33,595 nt of DNA from Rhizobium sp. PDO1-076 (GCF_000247475.1 NZ_AHZC01000355.1:1-33595), one strand, 5' to 3'; positions 8,624 to 15,210 are shown, counted from the stretch's first letter. Program-made: numbers and translations. Notes: generated from the sequence alone by a model not told the origin.

Positions 8624-8906
8624 CGAGATCCGGTAGCATCCCGATTCCATCTCATGGATTCGCAAGCTGAGGGATTAGCAGGCGCAGACACGGATTGCAA
8701 CCAGGCTTGTGCGCCTGCAATCGGGACTGTTCGGCGACGCCAAATATTTCGATGGCATCGGCGAAATTCGGATCGACTACGGGCCAGGCTACCGGATCTA
8801 TTTCGTCCAGCGGGGCACCACCATCATCATTCTGTTGTGTGGTGGAGAAAAGAGCAGCCAGGAAAAGGACATCGGCCGTGCGAAGTCTTTGGCAAAGGAA
8901 GTTTGA
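8619..8906 (+). pseudogene. HigB/RelE-type toxin gene broken by two amber codons
   Basis: The frame ending TGA 8904-8906 encodes a good C-terminal two-thirds of the short HigB/RelE-like addiction toxin (I-R-I-D-Y-G-P-G-Y-R-I-Y-F, I-I-I-L-L-C-G-G-E-K, K-D-I-x-R-A-K). Reading upstream in the same frame continues the family pattern: I-I-E-I-R, stop, H-P-D-S-I-S-W-I-R-K-L-R-D, stop, Q-A-Q-T-R-I-A-T-R-L. The stops are TAG at 8634-8636 and TAG at 8676-8678. The first sits where relatives, as I remember them, have Gln (I-E-V-R-Q), and the usual ATG is ATA at 8619. No frameshift is needed. A GTG at 8709 could start a 65-residue fragment lacking the N-terminal third. The gene is therefore probably dead. 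It ends one base before the antitoxin. Confidence 0.75.
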
Positions 8907-8907
8907 T

Positions 8908-9207
8908 ATGGCCGTTGAAACCATCCCGTTCGACGCATCCGAGTTCTTTCTGGACACAGAGACACAGGCCGCGCTTTTGACTGATGCTTTCGAGACTGGA
9001 GATGCAGCTTATATTGCCAATGCTCTTGGAGTCATCGCCAAAGCCAAAGGCATGACCAGCGTCGCCCGGGAGGCCGGCGTGACGCGCGAGGCACTGTACA
9101 AGGCTCTCAGCGAACGAGGCGATCCGAAATTTTCCACTCTGCTCGGTGTCACAAAAGCACTGGGCCTGAAGCTGCTCGTCAAGCCCGCTGCAGAGCCAGC
9201 AGAATAA
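8908..9207 (+). CDS. HigA-like addiction module antitoxin (HTH)
   Basis: A 99-residue protein of the type called putative addiction module antidote protein. Residues 1-45 form the family-typical N-terminal part (F-D-A-S-E-F-F-L-D, then A-Y-I-A-N-A-L-G-V-I-A-K-A-K-G-M). Residues about 50-70 are a helix-turn-helix (T-S-V-A-R-E-A-G-V-T-R-E-A-L-Y-K-A-L-S), followed by P-K-F-S-T-L-L-G-V-T-K-A-L-G-L-K-L. It would neutralise the upstream toxin and repress the shared promoter. ATG 8908 starts one base after the toxin stop and agrees with the family N-terminus, although the frame is open further upstream. The antitoxin itself is intact even though the partner toxin frame is broken. It may persist as a repressor or as an immunity factor against related toxins elsewhere. 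Confidence 0.87.
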   Translation: MAVETIPFDASEFFLDTETQAALLTDAFETGDAAYIANALGVIAKAKGMTSVAREAGVTREALYKALSERGDPKFSTLLGVTKALGLKLLVKPAAEPAE

Positions 9208-9346
9208 GTACCACCCATCTAGCAGGGTCAGTGATAGAGCACGTGCAAGCTTTCACGGGTGTCTTTTCGTGATTGCTTGCGCATCTCCTAAAAAATGAAG
9301 CTCACACATCCCTGATTCGGCCGCCGCGTAGTCCGAGTGCGAGCTT

Positions 9347-9405
9347 GGCGCAAGGTCAAATCTCGCTCTTGCGCCGCAACACGCAAGCCTCGCGCAAGGT
9401 TCAAA
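9347..9405. repeat. Repeated GCGCAAGG elements upstream of an orphan gene
   Basis: GCGCAAGGTCAAA at 9348-9360 recurs as GCGCAAGGTTCAAA at 9392-9405, and the first copy also forms a perfect 8-base inverted repeat with CTTGCGCC at 9368-9375. The two direct copies are about 44 bases apart, near four helical turns, directly upstream of the CtrA-type site. They could be regulator sites or chance low-level redundancy. Confidence 0.4.
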
Positions 9406-9407
9406 GG

Positions 9408-9422
9408 TTAACAAATGGTTAA
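9408..9422 (+). promoter_or_regulatory. CtrA-type site (TTAA-N7-TTAA)
   Basis: TTAA at 9408-9411 and TTAA at 9419-9422 are separated by exactly seven bases (CAAATGG), matching the alphaproteobacterial CtrA consensus. The site ends 23 bases before the ATG of the small gene at 9446. Binding is inferred from the motif alone. Confidence 0.5.
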
Positions 9423-9445
9423 TTCTTTCAACCGAGGCGTCCGCC

Positions 9446-9763
9446 ATGAGGATCGATAGCGGTCTTAGTAGCAACTATTCCTATCAAAATCGCTACGTGC
9501 CCAGCACGGCCGATACCGATGACGCTGCGCCGGATACCAGCACGATCTCGAAGGCCCGCACTGGCAGCCCCAACACGTTCTCCAGCACATTGCTATCGAA
9601 CCAGCTTGCCTCGGCACTCTGGACTGTTGAGGGCGGACGCAAGGCTTCGCTCACGACTGAGTCCGCGACAGCCAACAGCGACGAGCGCGTTTCCAACTCT
9701 GTTTCGCAGCAGGTCGAAGCGGCCTACCGCGAATACGACCTGCCGGACTACGCCGAATTCTGA
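9446..9763 (+). CDS. Small protein of unknown function
   Basis: A 105-residue protein that I do not recognise as a named family. It is rich in Ser, Thr, Asp and Ala, has a Tyr/Asn-rich N-terminus (S-S-N-Y-S-Y-Q-N-R-Y) and an acidic C-terminus (A-A-Y-R-E-Y-D-L-P-D-Y-A-E-F). There is no signal peptide, membrane segment or cysteine; most of it looks disordered. Support for a real gene comes from CGAGG eight bases before ATG 9446, a strong terminator starting 22 bases after its stop, a CtrA-type site upstream, and a neighbourhood with no competing frame on the other strand. Function is unknown; cell-cycle or motility-linked expression is only suggested by the upstream site. Confidence 0.6.
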   Translation: MRIDSGLSSNYSYQNRYVPSTADTDDAAPDTSTISKARTGSPNTFSSTLLSNQLASALWTVEGGRKASLTTESATANSDERVSNSVSQQVEAAYREYDLPDYAEF

Positions 9764-9785
9764 GTTTACAGCGCAGGCTCCAGTC

Positions 9786-9817
9786 AACCGGCCAGGGCAA
9801 CCCGGCCGGTTTTTTTA
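9786..9817 (+). terminator. Rho-independent terminator after the small orphan gene
   Basis: AACCGGCC (9786-9793), a bulged A, GGG, a CAA loop, CCC and GGCCGGTT (9804-9811) make an eleven-pair stem followed by an unbroken T run. It closes the plus-strand gene at 9446-9763 just before the convergent CDF gene ends. Confidence 0.88.
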
Positions 9818-9839
9818 TGCGCAATCGCGGACAGGACCG

Positions 9840-10571
9840 TCAGTGCTTGTGCCCATGCCCCCCGTGGTGGTGATGGGCATGATCCGTGCAGCATTCAGCC
9901 ATGACAGGCACGACATCCTGAACACCATGCCCATCCGCATGGTGCCCCGCTTGATGGCCACCCTGCTGCCACTCCATCCATGACTGCTGCAGGATCTGGA
10001 CCGAAGACGTCAGGAACAGACCGGCCATGATGCCGGCAACGATCAGGTCCGGCCATGCAGTCGCCGTGCCCCAAACCCCAATGGCCGCGATCATGACGAT
10101 GACATTGCCGATTGCATCATTGCGCGAGCATAGCCAGACGGAGCGCACATTGGCATCACCATCCTTGTAGCTCATCAACAACAGGACGCTGGCGACATTG
10201 GCAATCAGCGCCAGAAAGCCGATCACGCCCATGATCGGCGCTTCCGGCAAGTTCATGTAGAAGACGCGGTACAGCGTGGAGCCGAAGACCCAGAGGCCCA
10301 TCAGAAACAGGCTTATACCCTTGGCAGCAGCGGCCGTCGTGCGGACACGGATAGAGGCGCCGATGACGGCGAGCGAAATGCCATAGGTCACGGCATCGGC
10401 GAAGAAATCCAGAGCATCAGCCTGCAGCGCCTGAGAGCGAGCCAGTTGGCCGGCGGTCATCTCGATGAAAAACATCCCGGCATTGATGGCAATCACCAGC
10501 CAGAGCCTGCGCTTGTAGGTGTCCGACATGCCGTCGAAGGGGCCGTGGCTATGACCACAAGAGGCGCTCAT
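9840..10571 (-). CDS. CDF-type cation transporter, His-rich termini
   Basis: A 243-residue cation diffusion facilitator family protein, expected to export a divalent metal (Zn, Cd, Co or Ni) from the cytoplasm by proton antiport. Six hydrophobic segments are visible between residues 22 and 193. The TM2 metal site reads D55-F-F-A-D59; the TM5 pair reads N151-D152-A-I-G-N156 in place of the more usual H-x-x-x-D. The N-terminus (C-G-H-S-H-G) and the last 40 residues are rich in His and Cys (E-C-C-T-D-H-A-H-H-H-H). The protein is shorter than typical CDF exporters and lacks a full C-terminal cytoplasmic domain, as in the small 'cation transporter' subgroup. AGGAAAGGAAA precedes the ATG. It diverges from a MerR regulator, whose predicted operator covers its promoter. 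Confidence 0.85.
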   Translation of the reverse strand: MSASCGHSHGPFDGMSDTYKRRLWLVIAINAGMFFIEMTAGQLARSQALQADALDFFADAVTYGISLAVIGASIRVRTTAAAAKGISLFLMGLWVFGSTLYRVFYMNLPEAPIMGVIGFLALIANVASVLLLMSYKDGDANVRSVWLCSRNDAIGNVIVMIAAIGVWGTATAWPDLIVAGIMAGLFLTSSVQILQQSWMEWQQGGHQAGHHADGHGVQDVVPVMAECCTDHAHHHHGGHGHKH

Positions 10572-10607
10572 GAGATTTCCTTTCCTGCTTGATCTCGTCC
10601 TGCATCC

Positions 10608-10638
10608 TTTCTAGAATCTATAGCGACTAGAGGTTCAA
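10608..10638 (-). promoter_or_regulatory. MerR-type operator/promoter of the CDF gene
   Basis: AATCTATAG (10615-10623), CGA, CTAGAGGTT (10627-10635) form an imperfect 21-base dyad like CadR/ZntR operators. Read on the minus strand, TTGAAC (10638-10633) and TAGAAA (10613-10608) are candidate -35 and -10 boxes with a 19-base spacer, the long spacing typical of MerR-activated promoters. Confidence 0.7.
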
Positions 10639-10653
10639 GAGGTTTTTTCACCG

Positions 10654-11067
10654 ATGTATTCGATTGGCGATCTATCGCGCCGAACGGGGGTTAAGGTGCC
10701 GACCATCCGCTACTATGAGCAGATGGGGCTGATCTCGGCGCCTGACCGGACAGAAGGCAACCAACGGCGCTATGAAAAAGCCGAATTGGACCGGCTGGCC
10801 TTTATCCGTCATGCGCGTGATCTCGGCTTCCCGATCGAGGCTATCCGCGAGCTTCTGACGCTGAGCCGCCACCCGGAAGAGCCATGCGGCACGGCCGACC
10901 AGATCGCCCGCGAACAATTGGCCGACGTCCGCGACAAGATCGCCAAGCTGCGCAAGCTCGAAGACGAACTGACCCGCATCGTCTCCCATTGCGAAGGCCA
11001 TACCGTTGGCGATTGTTATGTGATCCGGGCGCTGTCCGACCACGGGCTTTGTGAACACGAACATTGA
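10654..11067 (+). CDS. MerR family metal-responsive regulator (ZntR/CadR-like)
   Basis: A 137-residue MerR family activator: winged HTH at residues 1-70 (Y-S-I-G-D-L-S-R-R-T-G-V, then T-I-R-Y-Y-E-Q-M-G-L), a dimerisation helix at about 80-112 and a metal-binding C-terminus. The ligand pattern C78, C113, H116, C121 with C133 and a terminal H-E-H is close to the Zn/Cd/Pb-sensing ZntR/CadR group rather than copper-sensing CueR. It should twist the long-spacer promoter of the divergent CDF gene into an active form when metal is bound. The gene starts 82 bases from the CDF start. AGAGG at 10638-10642 is rather far from ATG 10654, so translation may be weak. The actual metal is not determinable here. 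Confidence 0.88.
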   Translation: MYSIGDLSRRTGVKVPTIRYYEQMGLISAPDRTEGNQRRYEKAELDRLAFIRHARDLGFPIEAIRELLTLSRHPEEPCGTADQIAREQLADVRDKIAKLRKLEDELTRIVSHCEGHTVGDCYVIRALSDHGLCEHEH

Positions 11068-11077
11068 GGATCAGGGA

Positions 11078-11536
11078 ATGCCGGTGATCAGACAACAGGA
11101 CGCGGGGCTTGAAGAAGGCAAGGCCGAGGGCATCAACACCGAGCTTGGCCCCTATTCGGCACGCCTTCTCAGCGATGCCGGCGGGTTGACGCAATTCGGC
11201 GCCTTTATGGAGACCCTGCCGCCGGGATCGCGCTCGTCGCACCAGCACTGGCACGAGCGGGAGGACGAGTTCATCTTCGTGGTGTCAGGCCGGGTAACGC
11301 TGCTCGAAGGTGATGACGTGACCGAAATGCAGGCCGGTGATGCGGCGACGTTCAAGGCCGGCGTGGCCGTCGGCCATTGCCTGGAGAACCGTTCTGCAGC
11401 AGACGCCAGCTACATCGTCGTCGGCACCCGCGCTCCGGACGACGTGGTGCATTACACCCGAAAGGACATGCTGCTGACCAAGGTCAATTTCGACAAGCAC
11501 CTAACCGACCGGGCGGGGAATGCGTTGACGCGGTGA
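11078..11536 (+). CDS. Cupin-domain protein
   Basis: A 152-residue single-domain cupin. The first cupin motif is visible at residues 50-71 (G-S-R-S-S-H55-Q-H57-W-H59-E-R-E-D-E64 ... G) and the second is represented by the G-D-A-A-x-F-K-A-G segment and H100. Together these would hold a divalent metal. ATG 11078 has GGATCAGGG just upstream and lies ten bases after the MerR stop, so it is preferred over the open frame's earlier ATG at 11051, which overlaps merR. It is probably co-transcribed with the MerR gene. Possible jobs include a metal-dependent isomerase or dioxygenase-like activity, but the substrate cannot be read from sequence. No signal peptide. Confidence 0.8.
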   Translation: MPVIRQQDAGLEEGKAEGINTELGPYSARLLSDAGGLTQFGAFMETLPPGSRSSHQHWHEREDEFIFVVSGRVTLLEGDDVTEMQAGDAATFKAGVAVGHCLENRSAADASYIVVGTRAPDDVVHYTRKDMLLTKVNFDKHLTDRAGNALTR

Positions 11537-11552
11537 TCCACAGGGATGGATA

Positions 11553-11573
11553 TTGACAACCGATTGAAATCGG
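11553..11573 (+). promoter_or_regulatory. Dyad with -35-like hexamer in the cupin-GNAT gap
   Basis: TTGACA at 11553-11558 is followed immediately by the palindrome CCGATT-GA-AATCGG at 11560-11573. It lies about 170 bases before the acetyltransferase start and could be an operator-controlled promoter; the -10 is not convincing. Confidence 0.35.
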
Positions 11574-11666
11574 CGCATTGCCATTGCATGATCAACGCAC
11601 GCGCAACCATCTCCTGCACGTATTTTTGGGCCTACCGGTAACCGGCGGCTCGACAGATCACTTTGT

Positions 11667-11697
11667 CAACAGGCCGCCGTCAGGCGGCCTTGTTGTT
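11667..11697 (+). terminator. Hairpin terminator upstream of the GNAT gene
   Basis: AGGCCGCC (11671-11678), loop GTCA, GGCGGCCT (11683-11690), extendable by CAAC/GTTG with one bulge, is followed by TTGTTTAA. It lies before, not after, the GNAT start, so it terminates either the merR-cupin transcript or a short RNA begun near 11585. Confidence 0.6.
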
Positions 11698-11744
11698 TAA
11701 AAACGCAGCTTCCCCTGACGGCACATCAAAAAAGGGAAGCGAAA

Positions 11745-12233
11745 ATGACCGAAGATACTGAAACAACACTGCCGCGCCCGCCCGTCGTGGTGATCCGCCA
11801 TGCCCGGCACCAGGACCTGCCGCAACTCAACGACATGATCTTGGCCCTTGCCGCCCATCACGGCGACGCCTCTGCGATGACGGCGGAAACGCTGGAACGT
11901 GACCTGTTCGGCGCCCTGCCCTGGATCACCGCGCTGGTTGCCGATGGCGGCGAAGGCCTGATCGGCTACGCCATTCTGGTGCCGCTCTACAGGGCCGACG
12001 AAGGCAAACGCGGCATGGACTTGCATCATCTCTTCGTCCGAGACGGCCAGCGCGGCAACGGCATCGGCCAGCATCTCGTGGCGCGGGCCCGCGATATTGC
12101 TCTTCAGTCTGGCTGCGACTACCTTTCGGTTGGCGCTGCGACCGGCAATGTGGCGGCGCATCGGTTCTACGAGCATATGGATTTCGTACCGCGCCCCGTC
12201 ACCGGAATGCGCTACATTCAGCGCCTGTCGTAA
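11745..12233 (+). CDS. GNAT family N-acetyltransferase
   Basis: A 162-residue GNAT-fold protein. The acetyl-CoA pyrophosphate loop is Q102-R-G-N-G-I-G108, preceded by the typical beta4 strand (M-D-L-H-H-L-F-V) and followed by a helix (Q-H-L-V-A-R-A-R-D-I-A). The C-terminal motif N-V-A-A-H-R-F-Y-E-H-M-D-F is the usual GNAT 'A-x-x-F-Y-x-x-x-G-F' segment. The acceptor substrate is unknown; small-molecule amines or protein N-termini are equally possible. AAGGGAAGC precedes ATG 11745. It is followed after 27 bases by a DJ-1/PfpI gene on the same strand, suggesting a two-gene stress-related unit. Confidence 0.88.
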   Translation: MTEDTETTLPRPPVVVIRHARHQDLPQLNDMILALAAHHGDASAMTAETLERDLFGALPWITALVADGGEGLIGYAILVPLYRADEGKRGMDLHHLFVRDGQRGNGIGQHLVARARDIALQSGCDYLSVGAATGNVAAHRFYEHMDFVPRPVTGMRYIQRLS

Positions 12234-12260
12234 CAGGTCGATGCCAAGCTGCAGGGAGAC

Positions 12261-12851
12261 ATGTCGATGACCCGTATAGCCATTGCCCTGACCGAAGACT
12301 TCGCCGACTGGGAATGCGCCCTGCTGATGGCGGTGGCGCGATCCTATCTGGGCGTCGAGATCAGGACCGCTTCGCCCGATGGCCGGCCGGTCACCTCGAT
12401 GGGCGGACTGAAGATCACGCCCGATCTCGCCCATGATGCCGTGGATGCAGAGACCTTCGACGCGCTGATCATTCCCGGTGGCTTGAGCTGGGAAAAAGGC
12501 ACCGCGCCGGATTTCGGCGCAAAGGTCCGCGAATTTCACGGCTCGGGCAAAGTGGTCGGCGGGATCTGCGCGGCGGCAAGCGCGCTGGCGGCGACCGGCA
12601 TCCTGAACGACGTGGCCCATACCGGCAACCGCCTTGCGTCGCACCAGAAATATCCGGCCTATCAGGGCGCCGCACTCTACCGCGACCAGCCGCAGGCCGT
12701 ATCGGACGGCAAGGTGATCACCGCACCCGGCAATTCTCCGATCACCTTCACCATGGAGATCCTCAAGGCACTGGATCTCTGGAGCAGCGAGGCGGAGGAC
12801 GAGATCGCGGCGTTTGCCAACGAACATCTGCCGCATGGCGCCGTCGGTTAA
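12261..12851 (+). CDS. DJ-1/PfpI superfamily protein
   Basis: A 196-residue DJ-1/PfpI (class I glutamine amidotransferase-like) protein. The nucleophile-elbow cysteine is C103 in V-G-G-I-C-A-A-A-S-A-L-A, and the conserved acidic residue E18 (F-A-D-W-E-C) is placed to interact with it, as in DJ-1. P-G-G-L-S-W at 72-77 is the usual oxyanion loop. Members act as proteases, chaperones, glyoxalases or deglycases; which applies is not visible here. GGGAGAC just before ATG 12261 supports this start; a second ATG lies six bases on. It follows the GNAT gene closely, and both may respond to oxidative or carbonyl stress (inference). Confidence 0.87.
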   Translation: MSMTRIAIALTEDFADWECALLMAVARSYLGVEIRTASPDGRPVTSMGGLKITPDLAHDAVDAETFDALIIPGGLSWEKGTAPDFGAKVREFHGSGKVVGGICAAASALAATGILNDVAHTGNRLASHQKYPAYQGAALYRDQPQAVSDGKVITAPGNSPITFTMEILKALDLWSSEAEDEIAAFANEHLPHGAVG

Positions 12852-12880
12852 TATCCGCAGGCCGTCAGATGTCGATGCGT

Positions 12881-13180
12881 TCAGCGCAATTGCCGCGCTG
12901 GCGAAAGCTGCTCGAGCGCGCGGCGAATATCGCGACTGTTGAGATGAAAGGCGCCCTTGGTGGCGCCGCTTTGTGCCAGCTTTGTTTCGGCTGCAGCCGA
13001 AAACGCCGCGTGATGGGTGCAAAACCAGTCCATGCAGGCACCGGGTTCCGGCTGGATGCCGATCAGGCTGCGAAAAGCGAGCCGGTGGACAAAACATCGC
13101 CCGCCCGCCGGCCCATGTTCAAAAACCAGCGCATCGATATCGGAGCGCCAGTCGAAGGCGGGCAATAGCTCACCCGCCAT
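12881..13180 (-). CDS. Conserved small protein, third gene of the cobalt operon
   Basis: A 99-residue protein not recognised as a named family. It is rich in His, Cys, Phe and Ala: F-E-H-G-P-A-G-G-R-C-F-V-H-R, then C-M-D-W-F-C-T-H-H, then A-F-H-L-N-S-R-D-I-R-R-A-L-E-Q-L. The Cys/His clusters could bind metal, fitting its place directly after cbtA (start six bases past the cbtA stop, same strand). No signal peptide or membrane segment is visible. No good ribosome site precedes ATG 13180, so translation may be coupled to cbtA. It converges with the DJ-1 gene. A role in cobalt handling or cobalamin metabolism is inference from position only. Confidence 0.6.
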   Translation of the reverse strand: MAGELLPAFDWRSDIDALVFEHGPAGGRCFVHRLAFRSLIGIQPEPGACMDWFCTHHAAFSAAAETKLAQSGATKGAFHLNSRDIRRALEQLSPARQLR

Positions 13181-13186
13181 GGCTAA

Positions 13187-13906
13187 TCAGGCCGCGAAGC
13201 GACGGCTGAAATAGCCGCTGAGTGTGCCGAGCAGCGCCCAGAACACCAGGCTGGTCAGCGTCGCCACGGTGATGAAGCGATGTGAAAGCTCGGCGGGCGC
13301 CAATGCCGTTTCGCCATGCGGCGGCAACGGTGCGCCGATCAGATGCGGCAGGGCGATCAGCAGGATTGCCAGAGCCGCAGCCCAGGGCTTGCGCACCAGG
13401 AAGAGCAGGCCAAGGCCGGCCGCAGTGGCAAGGGCCGTGCCGATCCACCAGACCTGCCGGTCGAGCAATTCGGCCGCGGGCGTGCCCGGAAGCTCGGGAT
13501 GGAGCCCGAACGATGGCGCCAGCATCACGGTGACAAAGCCGCAAAGACCCCAGACCAGGCCTGAGCGCCAATCGGCACCCTTGCCTGTACCCTGGCCGAC
13601 AACCTGCATCAGGCCGTTCAGCACCAGCGCGAATCCGATCGCCGTCAGGATATTGGCAACCAGCGTTGCGCCATTGCGCTGCCAGCCATCGGCCGGAGCC
13701 CAGGCTTCGCCATGGTCGTGGCTGTGACCATCGGTGGCCGCAGCCGCATCGTGGCTATGGGTTTCGACGACGGGTTCAGAGACCTCGTAGACTTCGGCTG
13801 CAAGGATGAGCGGCGTTGTGCCGACATACTGCACCAAGGTGACAACAGAGCCGACGATCAGACCGACGAGCGCGGCGGTGAAGAAGAGTGAACGAAAAAT
13901 CGACAT
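13187..13906 (-). CDS. cbtA: CbtA family cobalt transporter subunit
   Basis: A 239-residue membrane protein of the CbtA family, predicted to take up cobalt for cobalamin synthesis together with CbtB. About five hydrophobic segments are visible (near residues 7-30, 82-105, 115-135, 150-190 and 205-230). After the first lies a His-rich loop (E-T-H-S-H-D-A-A ... D-G-H-S-H-D-H-G), a likely metal-capture region. ATG 13906 follows GAGGATC at good spacing and lies 12 bases past the cbtB stop; a TTG one codon earlier is less likely. It belongs to the riboswitch-cbtB-cbtA unit, so B12 should repress it. Confidence 0.88.
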   Translation of the reverse strand: MSIFRSLFFTAALVGLIVGSVVTLVQYVGTTPLILAAEVYEVSEPVVETHSHDAAAATDGHSHDHGEAWAPADGWQRNGATLVANILTAIGFALVLNGLMQVVGQGTGKGADWRSGLVWGLCGFVTVMLAPSFGLHPELPGTPAAELLDRQVWWIGTALATAAGLGLLFLVRKPWAAALAILLIALPHLIGAPLPPHGETALAPAELSHRFITVATLTSLVFWALLGTLSGYFSRRFAA

Positions 13907-13918
13907 CAATGCCGATCC

Positions 13919-14107
13919 TCAATGGCACGGGAAGGCATTGGCATGCCGCGTGTCATGGGCCGCATTGTGCAGCACTTCCATCGGCGAAAAGCCGACGAAG
14001 CCAACCATGACGAGGCCGAAAATAACGCTGAATGCCGAGGCGACGAGCGTGTTGCTGCGGATGCCGGCAGCCGATGCGCCGAGCGTGGTGGTGTGTTGAA
14101 CGGACAT
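13919..14107 (-). CDS. cbtB: CbtB family cobalt transporter subunit
   Basis: A 62-residue protein with one transmembrane segment (residues about 16-38) and a short His-rich tail, H-N-A-A-H-D-T-R-H-A-N-A-F-P-C-H, which is the CbtB hallmark. It is predicted to work with CbtA in cobalt uptake. ATG 14107 follows GGAGGGAAAC, an excellent ribosome site, and is preferred to the longer open frame reaching 14197. It is the first gene after the cobalamin riboswitch, whose 3' end lies about 135 bases upstream; that leader should hold the expression platform. Confidence 0.9.
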   Translation of the reverse strand: MSVQHTTTLGASAAGIRSNTLVASAFSVIFGLVMVGFVGFSPMEVLHNAAHDTRHANAFPCH

Positions 14108-14239
14108 GTTTCCCTCCGAACGATGACTGCAGAAATCGCATGATGTTCGAGGAGCGGAGAGCGGAACTATCGGCGGTCTGAAAACAAGATCACCCACAGC
14201 CTCGGTCTTCCAGACAACCCCGTCCGGCAGGCGACGACA

Positions 14240-14422
14240 GATGATGGCAGGTCTCCTGGCTCGCGGGTCATGACACCCGGACCGCCTTCCCGGAAAAATC
14301 CAGTGGCATTGTTGTCCGGACGTTCGCCGCTTACAGTTGCGGGGGCAGCCACGAATCGAGCCCCATCAGGGTCGTCCCTATCGTGTTCCCTATTAATCCC
14401 CGAAGCGCCGCTTCTGGGGAAC
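14240..14422 (-). promoter_or_regulatory. Cobalamin (B12) riboswitch upstream of cbtB
   Basis: Read on the minus strand, the region holds the conserved aptamer core: GGGAACACGA (14390-14381), then GCCCCCGCAACTGTAAGCGG (14346-14327), and finally the B12 box AGCCAGGAGACCTGCC (14261-14246). A GC-rich hairpin with CCCC/GGGG and GAAGC/GCTTC arms lies at its 5' side (14398-14419). Bound adenosylcobalamin should shut off cbtB-cbtA. Boundaries are approximate, and the expression platform between 14239 and 14108 was not resolved. Confidence 0.93.
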
Positions 14423-14649
14423 CATCGCGGCCACTATCCGCGCACGATCGGGCGCTGTCAATTGTGACAACGACGGCTTCCGGCGGCAAAGCGACAACAA
14501 GACTGGATATGCGCACAAAGCGCGTCGCACCGCCGCCATCAGAGGCGCAAAGATGCGGCTGTCACCCAACCGATTGACCGTCTTATGGGTTCCTATTACC
14601 GATCCTTGGTATAACCTGTCCGAGAGCGTCAACAGGGGGATAGACTGTA

Positions 14650-15210
14650 ATGAACGATGCCGTGGAAATGCGCCTTGAACACGTTTCCCAGATCTTCGAA
14701 ACGCTTGATCCCTATCCGTTCAGGGACCGGGAACTGTCGCAGGATGCCATCGAGTACATCACCCGGCACGCAAGCCTGATGCCGAAGACGCAGCCGATCC
14801 AGATCACGGTTCATCTGCCCGAAGAATCCGCGTCGAAGGATGAGGTCCAAGGCCTTGATCGGGCGATTTCAAACTATTTCCTCTATAGTCACGGGGTCGT
14901 CGAGCACCAGTTGCGCGAGCTTCTGCGCACCGGACGACGGGCCTTGTTGCTCGGTCTCGCCGTGCTTGCCTTGTGTCTTGTCTTCGGCCAAGCCGTTTCT
15001 GCGCTGACACCCTATGGCCGGATCTCGCATTTCCTCGAAGAAGGCGCCATCATCGTCGGATGGGTTGCCCTGTGGCATCCACTGAACATCCTGCTTTACG
15101 AATCCTGGCCGCTGCGGGAACAGGCCAAGCTTCATCGCCGCTTGTCTCAGGCGCAGGTGGCCCTGCGCTTTTATCCGCCGGCACCGGACCAGTCCGCGGC
15201 AGACGCTTGA
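14650..15210 (+). CDS. Conserved membrane protein of unknown function
   Basis: A 186-residue protein with a soluble N-terminal half and two hydrophobic segments at about residues 98-118 and 130-152. The N-terminus contains F-E-T-L-D-P-Y-P-F-R-D-R-E-L, then a segment A-I-E-Y-I, and Q-P-I-Q-I-T-V-H-L-P; I recall similar unnamed bacterial proteins with an F-D-P-x-P-F start, but no characterised member. After the second segment comes R-E-Q-A-K-L-H-R-R-L, a basic cytoplasmic helix. ATG 14650 is preceded by AGGGGG at a slightly long distance. It lies divergent from the B12 operon, with no clear operon partner; the next gene is 217 bases on. Confidence 0.65.
   Translation: MNDAVEMRLEHVSQIFETLDPYPFRDRELSQDAIEYITRHASLMPKTQPIQITVHLPEESASKDEVQGLDRAISNYFLYSHGVVEHQLRELLRTGRRALLLGLAVLALCLVFGQAVSALTPYGRISHFLEEGAIIVGWVALWHPLNILLYESWPLREQAKLHRRLSQAQVALRFYPPAPDQSAADA

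Noticed and set aside
9253-9474. Minus-strand 73-residue frame
   Set aside because: No ribosome site or recognisable sequence; it overlaps the small plus-strand gene's start and the CtrA-type site.
13224-13727. 167-residue plus-strand frame opposite cbtA
   Set aside because: Antisense to a well-supported membrane protein, Pro/Arg/Ser-rich as expected for a GC-biased shadow.
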